Assembly: GCA_017880805.1 (NCBI GenBank) | Contig: JADGRP010000228.1 | Coordinates: forward strand, 1 to 32,395 | Source: Burkholderiales bacterium | GTDB lineage: Bacteria; Pseudomonadota; Gammaproteobacteria; Burkholderiales; Casimicrobiaceae | Direction of reading: 5' to 3' | DNA length: 32,395 nucleotides | Shown here: positions 8,506 through 16,325 of the stretch, one piece after another | Layout of the letters: each line of letters opens with the position of its first letter | Position numbering within the stretch: the stretch's first letter is position 1 | Notes under the pieces: model-generated | Databases searched by the model: none | Told to the model about the DNA's origin: nothing | The model's input: the letters and a program-made list of their open reading frames with translations, nothing else | Program-made: the position numbers and the translations under genes

Positions 8506-10164
8506 ATGCTGCCAGATCGCTACCGAGAGGTCTTCGCGCAGCACCGTTGGGAGGTGCCGGCCGAGTTCAACATTGCGACGGCGGTATGCAGCCGCCACGC
8601 TGTCGATCGCTCCCGCTTCGCGATGTATTGGGAAGACGAGATGGGGGCGACGGCGGCGCTCACCTTCTGGGACCTGCAACAGCAGGCGAATCGCCTGTCC
8701 AACGCGCTCGCGGCACTTGGTGTGGGTCGCGGCGATGCCGTCGCCATCATTCTGCCGCAAAGGCCCGAGACGGCCATCGCGCATTTCGCCTGTTATCAAA
8801 TGGGTGCCGTCGCCGTCCCCCTATCGTTCCTGTTCGGTCCCGACGCGCTGGAATATCGGTTGCACAACGCCGAGGCCAAGGTCGCGCTGGTCGATTTCGC
8901 GTCACTGCCCAATCTGGCGCCGATCCGTCACAAGCTGCCGCTGCTCAGCCACGCCATCGGCGTCGCGGGCGCTCGCGAATCATGGTTGCTGGAATGGGAT
9001 GCCTTGCTGGCGAAAGCATCGCGGCATTTTTGTCCCGTGGCGACGCAGGCGGACGATCCGGCCCTCCTGGTCTACACTAGCGGCACCACCGGGCCACCGA
9101 AAGGCGCGCTGATGCCGCACCGGTGCCTGCTTGGAAATTTGCCGGGCTTTGTCTACTCGCACGACGGTTTTCCACACGAAGGTGATCTGTTCTGGTCGCC
9201 GGCGGACTGGGCGTGGACGGGCGGACTGATGGACGCGCTGCTGCCAACACTCTATTTCGGGCTCCCCATACTCGGTTACCGCGGCCGGTTCGACCCGGAG
9301 CGCGCATTGGCGCTGATCGAGAAATATCAGGTGCGAAACACGTTCCTGTTTCCGACGGCGTTGAAGATGATGATGAAGGCCGTTGCCGAACCCCGAAAGC
9401 GTTACGACATCGACCTGCGCACCATGATGAGCGCGGGCGAAGCGGTCGGAACGACGGTATTCGCATGGGCGCAGGAATCGCTCGGGGTGACCATCAACGA
9501 AATGTTCGGCCAGACCGAGATGAACTACATCGTCGGCAACTCTCACACGCTTTGGCCGGTCAAGCCCGGATCGATGGGCCTGCCCTACCCGGGTCATCGG
9601 ATTGCGGTCATAGCCGATGACGGCAATGAGGTCGCGCCGGGCGACATCGGCGAAGTTGCTATCCACCGCATCGCGCCGGACGGCGTGCCGGACCCGGTGT
9701 TCTTTCTCGAATACTTCAAGAACCCTGAAGCCACTGCCAGGAAGTTTGAAGGCGACTGGAGCCGGACAGGCGACCTCGCCAAGCGCGATGACGACGGCTA
9801 TCTCTGGTATCAGGGGCGCGCCGATGACATGTTCAAGGCGGCGGGCTATCGCATCGGCCCATCGGAAATCGAAAATTGCCTGGTCAAGCATCCGGCCGTC
9901 GCCAACGCCGCCGTCGTGCCGAGTCCCGACGAAACGCGCGGCAATGTGGTGAAAGCGTTCATCGTGCTGGCGACGGGACAGGTGCCGTCCGCTGCGCTGG
10001 AAGACGAGATCCAGCGCCACGTGCGGGCGCATCTCGCCCCATACGAGTATCCCAGGGAGATCGAGTTCATCGACGCGCTGCCGATGACGACCACCGGGAA
10101 GGTCCAGCGGCGCTTGCTGCGTCAGCGCGAGACAGAGCGCAAGGCCAAGAGCGAAACACGCTGA
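8506..10164 (+). CDS. Acyl-CoA synthetase (AMP-forming), acetyl/medium-chain type
   Basis: This 552-residue member of the ANL superfamily activates a carboxylic acid to acyl-AMP and then acyl-CoA. The P-loop-like A3 motif VYTSGTTGPPKG is at 189-200, the A5 region is NEMFGQTEMNY, A7 is SRTGDLAKRDDDGYLWYQGRADD, A8 runs into FKAAGYRIGPSEIE, and the catalytic A10 lysine is K532 in TTTGKVQRR. The tryptophan-rich WSPADWAWTGG segment near 223-233 is typical of acetyl-CoA and medium-chain acyl-CoA synthetases and shapes the acyl pocket. Chain length cannot be decided from this alone. It lies alone between the PilZ-like gene and the converging exosortase operon, so context gives no substrate. Confidence 0.93.
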   Translation: MLPDRYREVFAQHRWEVPAEFNIATAVCSRHAVDRSRFAMYWEDEMGATAALTFWDLQQQANRLSNALAALGVGRGDAVAIILPQRPETAIAHFACYQMGAVAVPLSFLFGPDALEYRLHNAEAKVALVDFASLPNLAPIRHKLPLLSHAIGVAGARESWLLEWDALLAKASRHFCPVATQADDPALLVYTSGTTGPPKGALMPHRCLLGNLPGFVYSHDGFPHEGDLFWSPADWAWTGGLMDALLPTLYFGLPILGYRGRFDPERALALIEKYQVRNTFLFPTALKMMMKAVAEPRKRYDIDLRTMMSAGEAVGTTVFAWAQESLGVTINEMFGQTEMNYIVGNSHTLWPVKPGSMGLPYPGHRIAVIADDGNEVAPGDIGEVAIHRIAPDGVPDPVFFLEYFKNPEATARKFEGDWSRTGDLAKRDDDGYLWYQGRADDMFKAAGYRIGPSEIENCLVKHPAVANAAVVPSPDETRGNVVKAFIVLATGQVPSAALEDEIQRHVRAHLAPYEYPREIEFIDALPMTTTGKVQRRLLRQRETERKAKSETR

Positions 10165-10238
10165 CCGGCGGCGGCGGTAGTGCGCGTTGCTGCAGGATAT
10201 ATCGCCGACGCCCGAAAACTCAGGGAAGGTCCAACCCT

Positions 10239-10832
10239 TTAGCGTTTTTCGCGGCCGGAAAGTTTTTCGAGGAAGCGGCGATGCATCAGCACCCATGCGA
10301 TCGCCGGCGCGACCGTAGGCAGGATCAGCGTCCCGAACTGGTAGCAAAAGGCGATGACCTCACGCTGCCAGGCGCTGAAGTTGGTTTGAGAAGCGACTGC
10401 GGGCCCGGCAAGAATGGCGGCGTTCTTCAGGAAGTCGGCGACTACGCTGAAAGTTTGAAACGGCAACAGCACTACGTACCCGATCAGCAGCATCCGCACC
10501 CGATGCGGCTCGCGCGCAGCGAGTATGAGCGCGGCGAGCATCGGCAATCCGAACGAGAACAACAGCACATTGCTCTCGACTGATAGCACCGCCTTCACGC
10601 CGGCCGGATTCGCCGCTTCCGCAGGCTTGAGCGACGTGATGAATGTAATCAAAGGCCCGGTTTGCTCGACGCCCTTGACCCAGTCGAAGGCACTGCGGGT
10701 AACGAGCTCGGCGAGCAATGCGACGGGCCACGCCAGCAGCGGAGCGGCGAGGTACCACACCGCGAAAGTCAGCGGCAACCAGGCAACGACACGCACCACA
10801 AAACGCGGCAGGGAACCAGTATCAGCGCGCAT
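10239..10832 (-). CDS. Exosortase H-associated membrane protein
   Basis: This 197-residue membrane protein is encoded five bases downstream of exosortase H. Its ATG at 10832 opens MRADTGSLPRFVVRV; a longer in-frame extension upstream overlaps the exosortase gene and has no membrane or family character, so I reject it. Hydrophobic segments are seen at about residues 15-40, 88-110, 115-140 and 160-180, with a periplasmic-looking stretch of about 45-85 containing KAVLSVESNVLLFSFGLPM. Proteins of this kind are regularly found beside XrtH and are thought to assist sorting, but their activity is not known. It ends the tsaE-amiC-xrtH gene run. Confidence 0.8.
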   Translation of the reverse strand: MRADTGSLPRFVVRVVAWLPLTFAVWYLAAPLLAWPVALLAELVTRSAFDWVKGVEQTGPLITFITSLKPAEAANPAGVKAVLSVESNVLLFSFGLPMLAALILAAREPHRVRMLLIGYVVLLPFQTFSVVADFLKNAAILAGPAVASQTNFSAWQREVIAFCYQFGTLILPTVAPAIAWVLMHRRFLEKLSGREKR

Positions 10833-10837
10833 CGGAT

Positions 10838-11353
10838 TCAGTTGGCTGCCGCGGCTGCCGTGGGCGGCGCCGATGAGACGCGCGGCAAGGTGCGCACCCA
10901 GAGCATCCATACGATCAGAACGTCGAGCATGATGAGCGCCTGCCAGACGTAGAGATGGGCCCATTCGAAAACGCTGAAATTCCACTGGCCGAGGTAGAAC
11001 AGGCTGATTACGCGGACGATGTTGAGACCCTGCACCGCGACCACGCCGATGGCCAACCCTACGAGCTTGCGCTTCCACGGCGCTGGAAACGCGAGAATCG
11101 CCGCGACGAGCACAATGGTTGCCTCGACGCCGTTACACCCCGCTTCGATCGAAACCGCAAAGCCGTTATGGGCGCTCTGCAGCACCTTGCCCTGAGAAAC
11201 TACCTGCGGATCGAACAGCTTGACGATGCCGGCACTGATGGCTGCCAGCGTGTTCGTCCACGGAACGACGAACCACGACTGCGCCCAGGGCGTGAGTTCG
11301 AGACCGAACAGCGTCGCCTGCAGACCGAGAAACCAGAAAAAGAAACTGACCAT
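10838..11353 (-). CDS. xrtH: Exosortase H (IPTL-CTERM protein sorting transpeptidase)
   Basis: This integral membrane cysteine protease/transpeptidase of the exosortase/archaeosortase superfamily is about 171 residues. Starting from the ATG at 11353, the presumed catalytic residues are C73 in SIEAGCNGVEA, R114 in GLNIVRVISLFYLG and H133 in FEWAHLYVWQA, each in or near a transmembrane segment as the family requires. The short length and GCNGVEA motif point to the XrtH subfamily, which processes proteins carrying an IPTL-x-x-W-G C-terminal sorting signal. A TTG nine bases upstream (11362) is an alternative start. The membrane partner follows five bases on. No target protein with the sorting signal lies in this window. 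Confidence 0.88.
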   Translation of the reverse strand: MVSFFFWFLGLQATLFGLELTPWAQSWFVVPWTNTLAAISAGIVKLFDPQVVSQGKVLQSAHNGFAVSIEAGCNGVEATIVLVAAILAFPAPWKRKLVGLAIGVVAVQGLNIVRVISLFYLGQWNFSVFEWAHLYVWQALIMLDVLIVWMLWVRTLPRVSSAPPTAAAAAN

Positions 11354-11485
11354 GGGGCGCAATTCTACGCAATTCGCACTGCTGCCGCAGCATGGCGCGG
11401 GAATTCAGGCTTGCATGAACGGTCGCGCAAGAAGCGGGACGACACTCAAAAACACCCGCATCGCACGCACGATGGCGAGTGCCGG
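11354..11485 (-). other. Spacer between amiC and xrtH
   Basis: A gap of about 130 bases. On the minus strand a small stem (CATCG / CGATG) around 11460-11475 is followed by GTTTTTG, which could act as a weak terminator after amiC. If it does, xrtH would need its own promoter, for which I see no clear hexamers. Confidence 0.3.
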
Positions 11486-12805
11486 CTAGGAGAGCTTGGA
11501 GCGCGACAGCGGCGGATTCTGTGCGAAATAGCGCTTCACGCCACCAAAAATCGATTCCGCGAACTGCTTTTGATACCTGTCGCTTTTCAGCTTCAGCTCT
11601 TCGTCTGGATTGGAAATGAACGCGGACTCGACCAGGATCGAGGGAATGTCGGGCGCTTTCAGGACCGCGAACCCGGCCTGTTCCACGCTGCCCTTGTGCA
11701 ACGAGTTCACCGCACCGATGCCGTCGAGCACCGAGCGGCCGACGCGCAGACTGTCATTGATTTGCGCGGTCTGAGACAGGTCGAGCAGCGTCCTCGCCAG
11801 GAACGGCTCCTTGCTGTCCAGGTTGACACCCCCGATCAGGTCGGCCTCATTTTCGCGTTGCGCGAGCCATCGTGCCGCAGCGCTGGTGGCACCGTGCTCC
11901 GACAGCGCGAACACCGACGAGCCGCGCGCGGCAGGCGTCGTGAACGCATCGGCGTGAATGGAAATGAATAGGTCAGCCTGTACCCGGCGCGCCTTTTGCA
12001 CGCGCACGTTCAACGGAACAAAGTAGTCGTCGTCACGCGTCAACATGGTGCGCATGCCTGGCTGTGCGCCGAGCATGGCGACGAGTTTCTTTGCAATCGC
12101 CAACGTGACGTGCTTTTCGCACGTTCCTCGAGGACCGACCGCGCCCGGGTCTTCGCCACCGTGGCCCGGGTCGACCGCGACTATGATCGGCCTCTTGAGA
12201 CCTGGCTTCGACTTAGGCGAAATAAGCGGCGAATTGGGCGACGAGCCGCGCTCCACGGGGCCGAATCGATCCGGCGGCGGAGAGTCGACGTCAATGTCGC
12301 GCGTCCCACCTTTCTCGAAATCGAGCAGCGCCATCATCGGATCGGGCGGCGTTAGCGGGTACAAGTCGAGTACCACGCGATGGCCATAGTCCGCGACAGG
12401 CTGCAGCGCGAACAATTGCGGATTGACCTCGGTTTTCAACTCGAGCACGACGCGCACCACGCCCGGCTTGAAGCGTGCGACGCGGATCGCCTGGATATAC
12501 GGATCGCTGGGTTGCAGGCGCTGCCCGAGCTGCGCGATTTCGCTGGTGAGCTCGACGTCTTCGAGGTCGAGCACCAAACGCTCCGGATTCTTCATCGGCA
12601 GCATTTGATGCGCAACCGCGGAAGATGACTCGAGGATCAGGCGCGTGTACTCCTGAGCCGGCCACAGCCGCGCGGATGCAATGGTCGTCGCATCCACGGC
12701 CTGGATCCACCACGGCACCGCCGGCAGGAGCAGCCATTGGCAGACCCGGCGGCGCTCGATCGAAACTCGCGCGGTCAGGGGTTCGCGGCAAATGCGGCGA
12801 GGCAT
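11486..12805 (-). CDS. amiC: N-acetylmuramoyl-L-alanine amidase, AMIN + Amidase_3 (AmiC type)
   Basis: This 439-residue periplasmic amidase cleaves the MurNAc to L-Ala bond, chiefly at the division septum. The N-terminus holds ERRRVCQWLLLPAV, a twin-arginine-like signal peptide (E. coli AmiC is Tat-exported). An AMIN targeting domain covers about residues 42-150, a Pro/Ser linker 151-205, and the Amidase_3 catalytic domain 207-435. Zinc ligands visible are H215 in VDPGHGGEDPGAVG, E230 and H284 in SIHAD, with the catalytic Glu in LVESAFISN near the end. It overlaps the end of tsaE by 31 bases, a common tsaE-amidase pairing. E. coli AmiC is controlled by EnvC/NlpD-type activators; none is encoded here. 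Confidence 0.95.
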   Translation of the reverse strand: MPRRICREPLTARVSIERRRVCQWLLLPAVPWWIQAVDATTIASARLWPAQEYTRLILESSSAVAHQMLPMKNPERLVLDLEDVELTSEIAQLGQRLQPSDPYIQAIRVARFKPGVVRVVLELKTEVNPQLFALQPVADYGHRVVLDLYPLTPPDPMMALLDFEKGGTRDIDVDSPPPDRFGPVERGSSPNSPLISPKSKPGLKRPIIVAVDPGHGGEDPGAVGPRGTCEKHVTLAIAKKLVAMLGAQPGMRTMLTRDDDYFVPLNVRVQKARRVQADLFISIHADAFTTPAARGSSVFALSEHGATSAAARWLAQRENEADLIGGVNLDSKEPFLARTLLDLSQTAQINDSLRVGRSVLDGIGAVNSLHKGSVEQAGFAVLKAPDIPSILVESAFISNPDEELKLKSDRYQKQFAESIFGGVKRYFAQNPPLSRSKLS

Positions 12806-13254
12806 GTGCTACCGGCAACGCTCGTCGCGCCCAGCGTCAGGATCCGCCCGGTATCGGCGTGATCGAGTCGCATCTCGATGTCGCCTGCAGGCAGCCGCCC
12901 GGCGGCGCGTTCCGGCCATTCCAGGACACATACAGTGTCCGGTCGCAGATATTCGCAGAAGCCCGCACGGTCCCATTCTTCGGGGTCAGTGAATCGATAC
13001 AAATCAAAGTGATAGAAGTATAAACTCGAAACGATATAATGTTCAAGCAATGTATAGGTCGGACTTTTGACGGGTCCTGCCCACCCTAGGCGGCAAAGCA
13101 TGCCCCGCACCAGGGTCGTCTTTCCGGCGCCAAGCTCTCCGGAGAGCGTCACCAGCATTCCCGGTGCAAGGCCGGGTGCAAGGCGCGCTCCAGCGTGCGC
13201 CGTAGCCTCAGCATCGGGCAGGAGGATACGAAGCTCTTCTATAATCGTCATCAT
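12775..13254 (-). CDS. tsaE: tRNA threonylcarbamoyladenosine biosynthesis ATPase TsaE
   Basis: This 159-residue P-loop ATPase works with TsaB, TsaC and TsaD to make t6A37 in tRNAs that read ANN codons. The Walker A motif is GELGAGKTT (39-47). It is followed by the family motif SPTYTLLEHY (69-78), HFDLYRF (about 92-98) and VLEWPERA (about 120-127), which are diagnostic of TsaE. Two ATGs (13254 and 13251) begin the gene. It is separated by 50 bases from the divergent queG, and its 3' end overlaps amiC. Length is normal for the family. Confidence 0.95.
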   Translation of the reverse strand: MMTIIEELRILLPDAEATAHAGARLAPGLAPGMLVTLSGELGAGKTTLVRGMLCRLGWAGPVKSPTYTLLEHYIVSSLYFYHFDLYRFTDPEEWDRAGFCEYLRPDTVCVLEWPERAAGRLPAGDIEMRLDHADTGRILTLGATSVAGSTCLAAFAANP

Positions 13255-13304
13255 TTTCTTGAAAGCGCGCGGGCCAAACCAGACCGTGCAATCGCGAACT
13301 CACT

Positions 13305-14432
13305 TTGGACTTCTCGCAACTTGCACGCGACGTCGTGACCTGGGGCCAGGAGCTCGGGTTCGCCGAGCTGGGCATCGCCGACACCGAGCTTTCCGTCGAC
13401 GAAGCGCACCTCGACGCGTGGCTCCACGCCGGTCGCCATGGCGAAATGGATTATATGGCACGGCACGGCAGCCGCCGGGCGCGTCCGGCAGAAATGGTGC
13501 CGGGCACGATTCGCGTCATCACTGCCCGGCTCGATTACCTGCCCCGCCGCGCGCAAGATCCAGGCGCAGTGCTCGCCGATTCGCGCAAGGCGTACATCTC
13601 GCGCTATGCGCTCGGCCGCGATTACCACAAGGTCATGCGCCAACGGCTTCAGCGCCTGGTCGATCGTATCGGCGAAGCCGCCGGGAACCCGGTTGACACC
13701 TCAACTGAGACAGGAGCTCGGTCATATCGCTACCGCGTCTTCACCGACAGCGCTCCGGTGCTCGAGGTTGCACTGGCGGCCAAGGCAGGATTGGGCTGGC
13801 GCGGAAAACATACTCTGCTGCTGACGCGCGACGCGGGCTCGTTCTTTTTTCTGGGCGAGATCTATACCGATCTGCCGTTGCCGGTGACACCAGCGGTCGG
13901 CGCTCATTGCGGAAGCTGTCGCGCCTGCCTTGACATCTGTCCGACGGGAGCAATCGTGGCCCCGTACGAGCTCGACGCGCGGCGCTGCATTTCGTATCTG
14001 ACCATCGAGCTCAAGGGCAGCATTCCGGAGAGTCTTCGCCCGCTGATCGGAAACCGCGTGTACGGATGCGACGACTGCCAACTCGCTTGCCCGTGGAACA
14101 AGTACGCTCAAACCAGCGACGGGCCGGACTTCGACGTGCGGCACGGCCTGGACGATGCTGATCTGACCGAACTGTTCGCGTGGACCGAGTCGGACTTCAA
14201 CCTTCGCATGGAAGGCAGCGCGATTCGCCGCATCGGTTTCGAGCGTTGGCTGCGCAACCTCGCCGTCGGACTCGGCAACGCATGCTACAGCGAGCAAATC
14301 GTCGACGCGCTCTCGTCGCGGCGCGACGACGCTTCGCCGCTCGTGCGTGAGCACGTCGCGTGGGCACTGGCCGAGCAGGAAAGGAAACGCATAACCGCGG
14401 TGGTGCAGGTGGGCGTCACAACTAGCGGATGA
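13305..14432 (+). CDS. queG: Epoxyqueuosine reductase QueG
   Basis: This 375-residue cobalamin-dependent iron-sulfur enzyme makes the last step of queuosine synthesis, reducing epoxyqueuosine in tRNA. The catalytic aspartate is D148 in FTDSAPVLE. Two [4Fe-4S] sets are clear: C202, C205, C208 and C212 (CGSCRACLDICPTGA) and C228, C255, C258 and C262 (CDDCQLACPWNK). A HEAT-like helical tail follows from about residue 275. The start is TTG at 13305, giving MDFSQLARDVV; there is no in-frame ATG or GTG close upstream. Its last 11 bases overlap the converging gspF. Together with gluQ at 2705 this organism makes glutamyl-queuosine tRNA-Asp. Confidence 0.96.
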   Translation: MDFSQLARDVVTWGQELGFAELGIADTELSVDEAHLDAWLHAGRHGEMDYMARHGSRRARPAEMVPGTIRVITARLDYLPRRAQDPGAVLADSRKAYISRYALGRDYHKVMRQRLQRLVDRIGEAAGNPVDTSTETGARSYRYRVFTDSAPVLEVALAAKAGLGWRGKHTLLLTRDAGSFFFLGEIYTDLPLPVTPAVGAHCGSCRACLDICPTGAIVAPYELDARRCISYLTIELKGSIPESLRPLIGNRVYGCDDCQLACPWNKYAQTSDGPDFDVRHGLDDADLTELFAWTESDFNLRMEGSAIRRIGFERWLRNLAVGLGNACYSEQIVDALSSRRDDASPLVREHVAWALAEQERKRITAVVQVGVTTSG

Positions 14433-15624
14433 GCTGGTTCATCGACACGATGGGCAGCATTACCGCCAGCACCAGCACGAGCACGATCGCGCCCATGAAG
14501 ACGATCAGCAGCGGCTGCACCAATGCGGCAAGCCACGTCAACCGCCGCTCGACGTCCTGTTCCTGCTCGCGCGCTGCGCGATCGAGCATCGCGGGCAGCT
14601 GGCCGCTCTGCTCCCCGTTTGCCACCAGATGAACGAGCAACGGCGGAAATACCCGCTGACTCGCGAGTGCACGCGCCAACGAAACACCTTCCCGTACATG
14701 CGCGGCGACGGCGTCTGCCGCGCGGCGCATCGGGCGCGCCCACACCACGCCGGCGGCGGTATCTAGCGCGCGCAGAAGCGGTGCGCCGCTGCCTGTGAGA
14801 ATCGAGAGCGTGCTGGCGAAGCGTGCCGTATCCAGTCCGGAAAGCACTCTGCCGGCCACCGGCAGGCGCAGCAGCAGTGTGTGCCAGCGATCTCTCCAAT
14901 GTTCGCGGCGCAAGAGCAGCGTTACGCCGATCACGAACAGCGCAATCGCGCCCAGCCAGTACCATCCCGTTGCACGCAGGAAGTCGCTGCTCGCGATCAG
15001 CGCCCGGGTCAGAAAAGGCAGTGTCTGCCGGCTCTGCTGATAGACGGCGACGATCTGCGGCACGACGTAGAGCAGGAGCGTGGTGATGACGCCCAGCGCG
15101 ATGATGGTAATCAGCGCCGGATAGATGAGCGCGAGCGTGAACTTCTGTCGCAGCACCTGCCTGGCTTCGAGATAGTCCGCGAGCCGGGACAACACCTCGC
15201 CGAGCTGGCCCGTCTCGGCGCCTACCGCAACCAGACCCCGGTACAGATCGGAGAAGGTTCGGGGAAACCGCGACATCGCGGCGGCAAGCGGCTCGCCCGC
15301 CGCGACCTGATCGCGGATTGCTTCCAGCAATCGCGCCGTGCCCGGATGGTCCGTCTGCTCCGCCAACGCCGTCAACGCCTGGTCGAGCGGCATTCCCGAT
15401 GCGACCAAGGTCGCCATCTGCCGTGTCGTAAGCGCCAGCAGCATAGTCGACAGCCGCGTCGATTCGGTGCGCGTGGTAATGGCGCCGGCGGAGGTCTCGA
15501 TTGCCGTCGGAAACAAGCCGTCGGTGCGCAGCACATCGCGCGCCGCACGAGAGCTCGCCGCGTCGACGATCCCGCGTCGCGACCGACCGGAGGCGTCGAC
15601 GGCCTCGTAGCGAAATGACGGCAT
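14422..15624 (-). CDS. gspF: Type II secretion inner-membrane platform protein GspF
   Basis: This 400-residue polytopic protein of the T2SS inner-membrane platform couples the GspE ATPase to pseudopilus growth. It starts at the ATG at 15624 with MPSFRYEAVDASGRSRRG, the conventional GspF N-terminus. An in-frame extension up to 16167 overlaps the neighbouring gene, is Arg/His-rich and non-homologous, and is rejected. Two T2SSF domains are seen at about residues 65-190 and 270-390, each with the pattern of amphipathic helices (GEPLAAAMSRFP and EGVSLARALASQRVFPP) and followed by membrane segments (about 170-195, 220-240, 370-395). Length matches the family (about 400). It ends the gspD-gspE-X-gspF run. 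Confidence 0.94.
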   Translation of the reverse strand: MPSFRYEAVDASGRSRRGIVDAASSRAARDVLRTDGLFPTAIETSAGAITTRTESTRLSTMLLALTTRQMATLVASGMPLDQALTALAEQTDHPGTARLLEAIRDQVAAGEPLAAAMSRFPRTFSDLYRGLVAVGAETGQLGEVLSRLADYLEARQVLRQKFTLALIYPALITIIALGVITTLLLYVVPQIVAVYQQSRQTLPFLTRALIASSDFLRATGWYWLGAIALFVIGVTLLLRREHWRDRWHTLLLRLPVAGRVLSGLDTARFASTLSILTGSGAPLLRALDTAAGVVWARPMRRAADAVAAHVREGVSLARALASQRVFPPLLVHLVANGEQSGQLPAMLDRAAREQEQDVERRLTWLAALVQPLLIVFMGAIVLVLVLAVMLPIVSMNQLIR

Positions 15625-15641
15625 CGGCAGCCTTCGCCTTG

Positions 15642-16322
15642 TCAGCGGCCGAAGCCGCGCAACGGCGCGCGAAGCAGAAATTGGCTCGACTTGCCGAGCA
15701 TCAGATTGACCAGATCGTCGAGCGCTTCGGTGTCCAGCGCGACGGGGGCGAAGTCGAGTATCACCGGCTCGAACCGGTCGACGTTGCGCAAGGTGACGAT
15801 GATGCTGTCGTTGACGAAATCGGGATCGAAACGAACTTCGCAGCGCAGCCCGGCCGCGACGTGAATGGCGGCGTTGGTCGCGGCGCCGCGCACGGTGGAG
15901 TCGGTTTCGCTGGTAAATTCGATATTGGCGGCGACCAGCGCGCGTTCGACTTCCGGCGAGCGGCGCATCGCGACCCGAACCGGGGGCGGTGGCGGCCCCG
16001 TCAAGGTGTAATAGATCACGACGTGCGCGAAGACATCGTGCTGCTGCATGCGTTGTTTTCGAAACATGACCATGCCGCGATCGAACGTCATGCCGGTGTA
16101 GCAGATGATCTGCGGTAGCGTGAATTCGCGCTCGATCGCCGGCGCTATGATCTGCAGGAGCTTGCACGCCTCGTCGAAATACTGGAAGACCGCATGCAGG
16201 CGCCGGTCAACGCGCTCGACGACCTCGCGCGAGAGCTCTTGTTGTTGAACGCGTTTGGCGCTGACCGACTCGGCCTGCGCGCGCAACTCTTCCAGCAAAT
16301 GCGATTTGGGCGACTTGGCCAA
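15642..16322 (-). CDS. Unrecognised protein encoded between gspE and gspF
   Basis: This soluble-looking protein is 226 residues, with no signal peptide or membrane helix. It starts at a TTG three bases after the gspE stop (MAKSPKSHLLEELRAQAES) and ends 17 bases before gspF, so it is translated as part of this operon. The N-terminal 60 residues are helical and charged. A VFQYFDEACKLLQIIAP segment follows, then a beta-rich body with a poly-proline turn (GPPPPPVRV, about 108-116) and CEVRFDPDFVNDSIIVTLRNVDRFE near 160-185. I do not recognise the family. Its location suggests a T2SS accessory or regulator, but a passenger gene cannot be excluded. Confidence 0.82.
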   Translation of the reverse strand: MAKSPKSHLLEELRAQAESVSAKRVQQQELSREVVERVDRRLHAVFQYFDEACKLLQIIAPAIEREFTLPQIICYTGMTFDRGMVMFRKQRMQQHDVFAHVVIYYTLTGPPPPPVRVAMRRSPEVERALVAANIEFTSETDSTVRGAATNAAIHVAAGLRCEVRFDPDFVNDSIIVTLRNVDRFEPVILDFAPVALDTEALDDLVNLMLGKSSQFLLRAPLRGFGR

Positions 16323-16325
16323 GGT

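Noticed and set aside
8980-10347. Minus-strand open frame of 455 codons antisense to the acyl-CoA synthetase
   Set aside because: Low-complexity basic translation with no domain; the sense frame has all ANL motifs.
13035-13040. TATAAT hexamer on the plus strand
   Set aside because: It lies inside tsaE with no matching -35 and about 270 bases before queG, so it is probably chance.
15625-16167. N-terminal extension of gspF
   Set aside because: The extension is Arg/His-rich and overlaps the gene encoded at 15642-16322. The standard GspF N-terminus begins at 15624.
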